A DNA stretch of 6,384 nucleotides. Source: Christensenella sp. Lineage in GTDB: Bacteria > Bacillota > Clostridia > Christensenellales > Maliibacteriaceae. The stretch is from NCBI GenBank assembly GCA_019420085.1, contig JAHZHV010000211.1, positions 1-6,384 on the forward strand. The letters run 5' to 3'. The notes under the pieces are model-generated. The model did no database searches and was not told the origin of the DNA. It saw nothing but the letters and a program-made list of their open reading frames with translations. The translations under genes and the position numbers were made by a program. Positions 1-4,687 of this stretch are shown one piece after another (within the stretch, counting starts at the first letter, position 1; the number at the start of each line of letters is the position of its first letter).

Positions 1-2
1 GC

Positions 3-164
3 TTTTTGACGGCATACGCAGGGATGCTTGTACTGACGACAGGCGCGTTTGAATTGTATTATTATTTTGCGGGGAAAAAGTATGACGGCATTTTGGGACA
101 ATACCGTACGAAGATGAAACAGCGGGATGAGCCTGATGTACCGCAGGGCAATGACCCGGTATAA
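3..164 (+). CDS. C-terminal fragment of an unidentified membrane-associated protein
   Basis: An open frame enters from the left edge in frame 3, and 53 residues are visible before a TAA at 162-164. The first 23 or so residues are hydrophobic and aromatic (FLTAYAGMLVLTTGAFELYY and on), consistent with a final transmembrane helix. A basic, then hydrophilic tail follows (KKYDG, QYRTKMKQRDE, ending NDPV) that would lie outside the bilayer, probably in the cytoplasm by the positive-inside rule. I do not recognise the family, and the start and most of the protein are outside the window. The case that it is real rests on the coherent hydrophobic-then-charged pattern and on the strong terminator hairpin beginning 5 bases after the stop. 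It converges on murC. It could instead be a chance open frame, but the terminator position argues against that. Confidence 0.6.
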   Translation, partial: FLTAYAGMLVLTTGAFELYYYFAGKKYDGILGQYRTKMKQRDEPDVPQGNDPV

Positions 165-217
165 AAAACGCCACGGCGCAGCTGCAGCTGCGCCGTGGCA
201 CTTTTTCATGCTCTTTT
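163..217. terminator. Bidirectional intrinsic terminator with a perfect 30-bp palindrome
   Basis: Bases 170-199 are an exact self-reverse-complement, starting GCCACGGCGCAGC and centred on TGCA. As RNA this gives a 13-bp GC-rich stem with a 4-base loop. Reading rightward, the stem is followed by ACTTTTT (200-206) and another T run at 212-216. Reading leftward, it is followed by six T on the minus strand (complement of 163-168). The hairpin lies 5 bases past the stop of the upstream + gene and about 29 bases past the murC stop on the - strand. It can therefore end both converging transcripts. The leftward U run is the less interrupted one, so the murC side may be the stronger. Confidence 0.9.
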
Positions 218-228
218 TATTGTATTGT

Positions 229-1608
229 TCAGCGATCCAAAATCATTTTGCCAAGTGCGTCAATGGTGCCGGCGCCGATCGTCAGAACCAGATCACCCGA
301 CTGCGTGCTTTGACAGATGTAATCGGCAATCTGTTCAAAGCCGCCGATATAGCGGCAATCTTTTCCGCGAGCGCGGATTGCCTGTACAAGCGCTTCCGGA
401 TGAACGGTTCCCGGATTTGCTTCCCGCGCTGCATAAATGTCTGTAACGATAATTTCGTCCGCAGCGTCAAAGGCACACGCAAAGTCGCCGAACAGCTTGC
501 TCAGACGCGAGTATGTGTGCGGCTGAAAAACGGCGACGATCCGGCGCGGATGCTGCAAAGCGGCTGTATCAATCAGGGCGCGGATTTCGCTTGGGTGATG
601 TGCGTAGTCGTGAATAATGCGTACGCCGTTTCGCACGCCGCACAAGTCAAACCGGCGCTGCGCACCATGGAAGCTGTTAAATCCCTGATGCATGGCGGCA
701 GCGTCTATGCCGCAGCAGTATGTGGCGGCAATGGCTGCAAGGGCATTATAAACGTGATGGCGTCCGGGAATGCAGAGTGTAAAGCGATCAAAAAGCGTGC
801 CATCATGCAGAACGTCGAAGGAGGCAAAGCCCTGCGCATCAAAACAGATATTGTCTGCACGCCAGGTTGCATCCTGATTTTCAAGCGCAAACGTCACTTT
901 ATGGCAGGCGGCGCTTTCCAGAACCTGCATACAGCGCGGATCGTCGGCGTTGACGATCAGCGTGCCGGCAGCGGGAACCAGCGCAGCATAGCGGGTAAAA
1001 GCCATTTGAATGTGATCGATATCCCGGAAGTAATCCAGATGGTCGTTATCGATGTTGAGAATGATAGCGATGGTAGGCTTGAGCTTTAAGAAGCTTTCCA
1101 CATACTCGCATGCTTCCGTTACGAAGATATTCCCGGCGCCGCTTTTTGTGCTGCCATCGATCAGATCCAGACGTCCGCCGATGTGAATCGTGGGATCGGT
1201 TCCGGCCAGTTCCAGGATGGTGGAGGTCAGTGCGGTTGTACTTGTCTTGCCGTGTGTTCCGGCGATGCCGATTGCAACTTCGTACTGCGCCATCAGCTGT
1301 CCAAGAAGCACGGCACGTTCCATGATGGGGATACCGGCCTGCGCGGCTGCACGCATTTCAGGATTATCCGGATGTACGGCCGCGGTATGTACGACGATTG
1401 TGGCGCCATCGACGTTGTGTGCATCATGTCCGATAAAAATCTGGGCACCGCGTGCTGCAAGCGCTTTCAGAACGGGGGATGGCGTTAAGTCGGATCCACT
1501 GACCCGAAATCCTTTATCAAGAAGGATGGATGCAAGGCCGCTCATGCTGGAACCCCCGATTCCAATCATATGGACGCGGCCGTGACGATGCTGATTGATA
1601 TGCTCCAT
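229..1608 (-). CDS. murC: UDP-N-acetylmuramate--L-alanine ligase (MurC)
   Basis: This cytoplasmic ATP-dependent ligase adds L-alanine to UDP-N-acetylmuramic acid, the first amino-acid step of peptidoglycan stem-peptide synthesis. The gene is complete at 459 residues, normal for the family. The N-terminal UDP-binding domain has GIGGSSMSGLA at residues 16-26. The central ATPase domain has the P-loop GTHGKTST at 117-124, EACEY at 165-169, DNDHLDYF at 187-194 and PGRHHVYNAL at 281-290. The C-terminal domain has HDYAHHPSEI at 333-342 and FQPHTYSR at 361-368. EACEY is the form common in Firmicutes, where proteobacteria have EADES. Many family members have Asn where this one has the second His of PGRHH. 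The ATG at 1608 keeps the normal N-terminus; the ribosome binding site is weak (GGGATGAG about 10 bases upstream). The gene is divergent from purR, has its own promoter at 1672-1700 and ends at the shared terminator. Confidence 0.97.
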   Translation of the reverse strand: MEHINQHRHGRVHMIGIGGSSMSGLASILLDKGFRVSGSDLTPSPVLKALAARGAQIFIGHDAHNVDGATIVVHTAAVHPDNPEMRAAAQAGIPIMERAVLLGQLMAQYEVAIGIAGTHGKTSTTALTSTILELAGTDPTIHIGGRLDLIDGSTKSGAGNIFVTEACEYVESFLKLKPTIAIILNIDNDHLDYFRDIDHIQMAFTRYAALVPAAGTLIVNADDPRCMQVLESAACHKVTFALENQDATWRADNICFDAQGFASFDVLHDGTLFDRFTLCIPGRHHVYNALAAIAATYCCGIDAAAMHQGFNSFHGAQRRFDLCGVRNGVRIIHDYAHHPSEIRALIDTAALQHPRRIVAVFQPHTYSRLSKLFGDFACAFDAADEIIVTDIYAAREANPGTVHPEALVQAIRARGKDCRYIGGFEQIADYICQSTQSGDLVLTIGAGTIDALGKMILDR

Positions 1609-1671
1609 ACTCTATTGTCTCATCCCATTTCAAAGTTTAACGATACGACGCAAGGTGCGCATATCTGATAT

Positions 1672-1700
1672 ATTATACTGTATTTGATGCAGACCGACAA
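1672..1700 (-). promoter_or_regulatory. Predicted sigma-A-type promoter of murC
   Basis: On the minus strand, a consensus TATAAT -10 element (complement of 1672-1677) is preceded, with an ideal 17-base spacer, by TTGTCG (complement of 1695-1700). That -35 matches only the TTG half of TTGACA. Transcription should start near 1665, giving a murC leader of about 57 bases. The region upstream of the -35 (roughly 1700-1713) is A/T rich. This is a prediction from sequence pattern only. Confidence 0.65.
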
Positions 1701-1728
1701 TCATTTATTTTTCTGAGCGGCAAATGGT

Positions 1729-1749
1729 TAAAAAAATGAAAAAATTTTT
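1729..1749. promoter_or_regulatory. A/T tract, possible UP element or bent DNA in the divergent promoter region
   Basis: Two phased A runs (AAAAAAA from 1730, then AAAAAATTTTT at 1739-1749) lie about 45 to 65 bases upstream of the predicted purR transcription start at about 1795. That is where RNA polymerase alpha C-terminal domains bind UP elements. The tract contains the palindrome AAAAATTTTT at 1740-1749. A-tracts of this type often bend DNA. Its role as an activating element is inference. Confidence 0.35.
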
Positions 1750-1759
1750 CGGTTCATGC

Positions 1760-1788
1760 TGGAAATGAAGATAAAACTGAATTATAAT
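1760..1788 (+). promoter_or_regulatory. Predicted sigma-A-type promoter of the purR-glmU-pth-mfd run
   Basis: A perfect TATAAT at 1783-1788 has TGGAAA (1760-1765, four of six matches to TTGACA) upstream with a 17-base spacer. The predicted start is near 1795, so the leader before the purR ATG is about 44 bases. No terminator or other strong promoter is visible between purR and the right edge, so this promoter probably serves at least purR, glmU, pth and mfd. Internal promoters cannot be ruled out by eye. Confidence 0.7.
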
Positions 1789-1794
1789 AGTCTG

Positions 1795-1824
1795 GTTCGA
1801 TCCGAACGTTCGATAAAATCCGAT
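1795..1824. promoter_or_regulatory. Candidate PurR operator (PurBox-like CGAAC/GTTCG cluster)
   Basis: Starting at the predicted transcription start there are alternating half-sites: GTTCG at 1795-1799, CCGAAC at 1802-1807 and GTTCG at 1808-1812. The last two form the perfect 10-base palindrome CGAACGTTCG (1803-1812). ATCCGA at 1800-1805 recurs at 1818-1823. The Bacillus PurR box is AWWWCCGAACWWT. Positions 1798-1810 match it at 10 of 13 places, and the opposite strand from 1817 to 1805 also matches at 10 of 13. Binding here would block initiation, giving autorepression of purR and the genes behind it. The half-sites overlap, unlike the Bacillus layout of two inverted boxes about 16-17 bases apart, so the assignment is tentative. 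Confidence 0.55.
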
Positions 1825-1838
1825 GGGAGCCGTGCCAG

Positions 1839-2651
1839 ATGAAACGAAATGAACGAATTGCCGCAATGACCCGTATTTTGACAACCAATCCCAATCAGAT
1901 TTATACGCTGACGTATTTTGCCGATATGTTTGATGCGGCAAAATCGACGATCAGTGAAGATCTTGTCATTATGCGCGAAGTATTTGACTATTTTGAACTG
2001 GGTGAGTTTATCACCGTTACGGGTGCGGCAGGCGGCGTGAAGTTCTGGCCTGTGCCTGGCAAGAAAGAAGGGCTTGAGTTTGTGCGGTCTCTCTGCCGCA
2101 AACTCAGCGAATCCGAGCGGTTGCTGCCCGGCGGATTTTTGTATATGAGCGATATCCTGGCAGATCCGTGCAGCGTGCAGCATATGGGGGAACTTCTGGC
2201 GGCGCAGTTTGTGCGCACAGCACCGGATTTTGTACTGACCATTGAAACGCGCGGTATTCCCGTTGCGTTGATGACGGCACCTGCGCTGGGTGTGCCGCTT
2301 GTGATTGCGCGGCGGGATAACCGGATGCTGGAAGGATCTCTTGTGACGATCAGCTATATGTCAGGTTCCGGAAAGATGGAAATGATGTCTCTTGCGCGCC
2401 GTGCCGTCAGCGAAGGACAGCGTGCGCTGATTATTGACGACTTCATGCGGGCCGGCGGAAGCGCCAAAGGATTGGCTGATTTGATGCGGGAGTTTTCCGT
2501 CTGTGTCGTTGGAACGGGAATTGTCATGACGATGGCGGCGCCGCAGAAAAAAATGGTGGACAATTATGTTACACTGATGCAGGTGCATGAGTTGTCTGAC
2601 GGAATGCGGCGCGTTGAGCCTGCCGCGTGGCTGGAAAGCAGTGCGCGATAA
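1839..2651 (+). CDS. purR: PRPP-responsive purine operon regulator PurR
   Basis: This is a DNA-binding regulator of purine synthesis and salvage genes of the Bacillus type, unrelated to the LacI-family PurR of E. coli. In that family PRPP lowers operator binding. At 270 residues it is slightly shorter than the 285 of B. subtilis. Residues 1-74 form the winged-helix domain, with the recognition-helix stretch AAKSTISEDL (33-42) and the wing GAAGGVKFWPV (62-72). Residues from about 75 form a type I phosphoribosyltransferase-like domain, with LPGGFLYMSDIL (96-107) and the PRPP-binding motif LIIDDFMRAGGSAKG (197-211, acidic pair D200-D201). The ATG at 1839 has GGGAG at 1825-1829 with 9 bases between. 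It is the first gene of the rightward run, 30 bases ahead of glmU. The candidate operator in its own leader suggests autoregulation. No defect is seen. Confidence 0.95.
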   Translation: MKRNERIAAMTRILTTNPNQIYTLTYFADMFDAAKSTISEDLVIMREVFDYFELGEFITVTGAAGGVKFWPVPGKKEGLEFVRSLCRKLSESERLLPGGFLYMSDILADPCSVQHMGELLAAQFVRTAPDFVLTIETRGIPVALMTAPALGVPLVIARRDNRMLEGSLVTISYMSGSGKMEMMSLARRAVSEGQRALIIDDFMRAGGSAKGLADLMREFSVCVVGTGIVMTMAAPQKKMVDNYVTLMQVHELSDGMRRVEPAAWLESSAR

Positions 2652-2665
2652 AACATAAGGTTTTT

Positions 2666-2671
2666 AGGAGG
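2666..2671 (+). promoter_or_regulatory. Strong ribosome binding site that fixes the glmU start
   Basis: AGGAGG lies 10 bases before the ATG at 2682. An in-frame TTG at 2673 is only 1 base from it and is too close to be used, so the ATG is the start. Confidence 0.9.
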
Positions 2672-2681
2672 TTTGTGTTCC

Positions 2682-4052
2682 ATGAAAATACAGACTGTTT
2701 TTATGGCTGCCGGTGAAGGAACGCGTATGCGTTCGGATGTAAGCAAGGTTCTGCATAAGATCAGCGGCAAGACGCTGCTTGACTGGGCGATGGCTGCTGC
2801 GCCGCAGAGCGAGGAAAAGCCGATTATTGTTGTGGGAAAAAACGAAGCGGCTGTACGCCAGGCGTATGGCGATCGTGTGCGTTATGCGCTGCAGCGTGAA
2901 CGTTTGGGAACGGGGCATGCCGTGATGATGGCGCGTGCCCAGCTGCAGGAGGGAAATGCCGAGGCAGTGCTGATCTTGGCGGGCGATATGCCGCTGTTTC
3001 GCCGCGAGACACTGGAGCGTCTTTGCCAGGGGGTGGTGCAGGGACGCTGTGATGCGGCGGTTTTGACTGCTGTTCTGGAAGACTCCACCGGATACGGCCG
3101 TATTCTGCGCGATGAGCAGGGGCATGTTGTAGGTGTTGTGGAACAAAAAGATGCTACGCCTGCGCAGCTTGCCATTCGTGAGGCAAATGTTTCCGGTTAT
3201 TGCGTGCGGCGCGATTTGCTGTTTGATGCGCTGGATCGTCTGCGCAATGAAAATGCGCAAAAAGAGTACTATATTACCGACATTGTGGGAATTCTTGCAA
3301 AGGACGGACGCATTGTTGAACCGTGCGTTGCTGCGGATGCGACGGAGTGCATGGGGATTAATGACCGTGTGCAGCTTGCGCAGGCGCAGAAGATGATGAA
3401 CCGGCGTATTTGCACGGCGCTGATGCAAAGCGGCGTGACAATGATTGATCCGGAAAATACATATGTTGAGGCGGATGTGCAGATCGGCCGCGATACGATT
3501 GTGTATCCGGGTAATGTGCTTGCGGGCAATACGCATATTGGAAGCGGCTGCACGATTTACTCCGGATGCCGCATGGAGGATAGTGTCATCGGTGACAATG
3601 TGACTGTGACGGCAAGTGTTTTGCTGCAGGCGCGTGTGGGCAATGATACGACGGTTGGGCCGTTTGCTTATCTGCGTCCGGACAGTGTGATCGGACAGCG
3701 TGCGCGCATCGGCGATTTTGTGGAAATCAAAAACAGCGTTGTTGGGGATGATACCAAGGTTTCGCATCTGACGTACATTGGAGATGCGGATGTGGGGCAG
3801 CGCGTCAATGTCGGATGCGGCACGGTATTTGTCAATTATGATGGGAAACGCAAGTATCGCACAAGTGTGGGAGACGACGTTTTTATCGGCTGCAACACAA
3901 ATCTGGTCTCTCCGGTGCAGGTGGGCGACGGCGCATACATTGCAGCGGGATCCACTGTGACGCAGGAAGTGCCGGAAGATGCGCTTGCGATTGCGCGTGC
4001 GCGTCAGGTAAACAAACCTGGCTGGGCGCGCAAAAAGCGCAGTGAACCGTAA
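2682..4052 (+). CDS. glmU: Bifunctional GlmU: GlcNAc-1-phosphate uridylyltransferase and glucosamine-1-phosphate acetyltransferase
   Basis: This cytoplasmic enzyme makes UDP-GlcNAc in two steps: acetyl-CoA-dependent acetylation of glucosamine-1-phosphate, then transfer of UMP from UTP. It is 456 residues from the ATG at 2682, normal length. Residues 1-230 or so are the pyrophosphorylase domain: AAGEGTRMRS (9-18), K22 of SKVLH, LAGDMPL (99-105, metal-binding Asp102) and GIND (225-228, metal-binding Asn227). From about 250 onward the hexapeptide repeats of the left-handed beta-helix carry the acetyltransferase, with SHLTYIGD (361-368, His362, equivalent to the catalytic His363 of E. coli), NYDG (385-388) and the closing RQVNKPGW. 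A Ser stands where the usual motif before the catalytic Lys has Pro (SKVLH, not PKVLH); the Lys is intact, so activity is expected. The gene follows purR by 30 bases and precedes pth by 35. Together with the divergent murC it places two peptidoglycan precursor genes around the regulator. Confidence 0.97.
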   Translation: MKIQTVFMAAGEGTRMRSDVSKVLHKISGKTLLDWAMAAAPQSEEKPIIVVGKNEAAVRQAYGDRVRYALQRERLGTGHAVMMARAQLQEGNAEAVLILAGDMPLFRRETLERLCQGVVQGRCDAAVLTAVLEDSTGYGRILRDEQGHVVGVVEQKDATPAQLAIREANVSGYCVRRDLLFDALDRLRNENAQKEYYITDIVGILAKDGRIVEPCVAADATECMGINDRVQLAQAQKMMNRRICTALMQSGVTMIDPENTYVEADVQIGRDTIVYPGNVLAGNTHIGSGCTIYSGCRMEDSVIGDNVTVTASVLLQARVGNDTTVGPFAYLRPDSVIGQRARIGDFVEIKNSVVGDDTKVSHLTYIGDADVGQRVNVGCGTVFVNYDGKRKYRTSVGDDVFIGCNTNLVSPVQVGDGAYIAAGSTVTQEVPEDALAIARARQVNKPGWARKKRSEP

Positions 4053-4076
4053 AAACGCAGGAAACATGCAAAACGG

Positions 4077-4081
4077 GGAGG
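4077..4081 (+). promoter_or_regulatory. Ribosome binding site that favours a GTG start for pth
   Basis: GGAGG, within the longer GGGGAGG at 4075-4081, is 6 bases before GTG at 4088 and only 3 before the in-frame TTG at 4085. The GTG is therefore preferred. The motif sits in the loop of a possible 5-bp hairpin formed by AAACG (4071-4075) and CGTTT (4082-4086). Confidence 0.75.
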
Positions 4082-4087
4082 CGTTTG

Positions 4088-4687
4088 GTGGGACTGTTTG
4101 GCTTTCATAGAAAGAGCTCGGAAGATCGGCTCATTGTCGGACTGGGAAATTTCGGCGATCAGTATCGGGATACGCGGCATAATGCCGGTTTCATTGCGGT
4201 GCAGATGCTTGCCGATGCCCATGATTTGACGTTTAAGAGGCATAAATGCCGCGCTGCTGTGGCAACCGGGCGTATTGGAAATACACGGATCATTCTGGCA
4301 AAGCCGCTGACTTATATGAATAACTCCGGTGAAGCCGTTGCGGCGTTGATGCGGTTTTATAAAATCCCTGCAGAGCGCCTTTTGATCATCTATGATGATA
4401 TTGATATCGCCGAAGGCGCGCTGCGAATCCGTCCCGGCGGCAGTGCAGGTACGCATAACGGTATGCGTTCGGTTGTTGCGCATCTTGGTACACAGCAGTT
4501 TGCACGGGTGCGCATCGGCGTGGGCGCACCGCCCAAAGGCGGGGATCTGATCAAGTTTGTCATGGGACAGATGACGCAGCCTGCCCGTGAGGCCGCGCAG
4601 CAGGCAGCGCTTGCGGCGGAGGATTGGGCCGAGCATGGCGTGGAACACGCTATGTGTCTTTATAACACAAAAGCGGGGCGCAGATAA
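4088..4687 (+). CDS. pth: Peptidyl-tRNA hydrolase (Pth)
   Basis: Pth cleaves the ester bond of peptidyl-tRNAs released from ribosomes and recycles the tRNA; it acts in the cytoplasm as a monomer. The protein is 199 residues from GTG at 4088, in the normal range. Numbered from that start, the family signatures are all present: VGLGNFGDQYRDTRHNAGF at about 17-35, with the substrate-binding Asn and the catalytic His of RHNAGF; KPLTYMNNSGEAV around 72-84; the YDDID acidic motif near 101-105; GGSAGTHNGMRS near 117-128; and RIGVG near 140-144. The first dozen residues (MGLFGFHRKSSE) precede the conserved core and make a short extension compared with the E. coli enzyme. In Firmicutes this gene is often called spoVC. 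Its TAA shares a base with the mfd ATG, so the two are probably translationally coupled. An alternative TTG at 4085 would add one residue. Confidence 0.96.
   Translation: MGLFGFHRKSSEDRLIVGLGNFGDQYRDTRHNAGFIAVQMLADAHDLTFKRHKCRAAVATGRIGNTRIILAKPLTYMNNSGEAVAALMRFYKIPAERLLIIYDDIDIAEGALRIRPGGSAGTHNGMRSVVAHLGTQQFARVRIGVGAPPKGGDLIKFVMGQMTQPAREAAQQAALAAEDWAEHGVEHAMCLYNTKAGRR

Noticed and set aside
127..1089. A 320-residue plus-strand open frame opposite murC
   Set aside because: It is antisense to murC, begins inside the upstream gene and the terminator, and its translation (many Cys, Arg and Ala, no domain) is typical of a shadow frame.
1636..1666. A weak stem in the murC leader (GCGCA/TGCGT) considered as a riboswitch or attenuator
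   Set aside because: The stem is about 5 bp with one wobble pair, with no conserved riboswitch core, T-box motif or terminator partner in a leader of about 57 bases.
2673..2681. Upstream TTG start for glmU adding three residues
   Set aside because: Only one base separates it from AGGAGG, and the family N-terminus begins at the following ATG.
2664..4067. A 467-residue open frame on the minus strand covering all of glmU
   Set aside because: It is an exact antisense shadow of a clear glmU. Its translation is rich in His, Arg and Asn with no recognisable motif, and codon-position bias in the sense gene explains the lack of stops.
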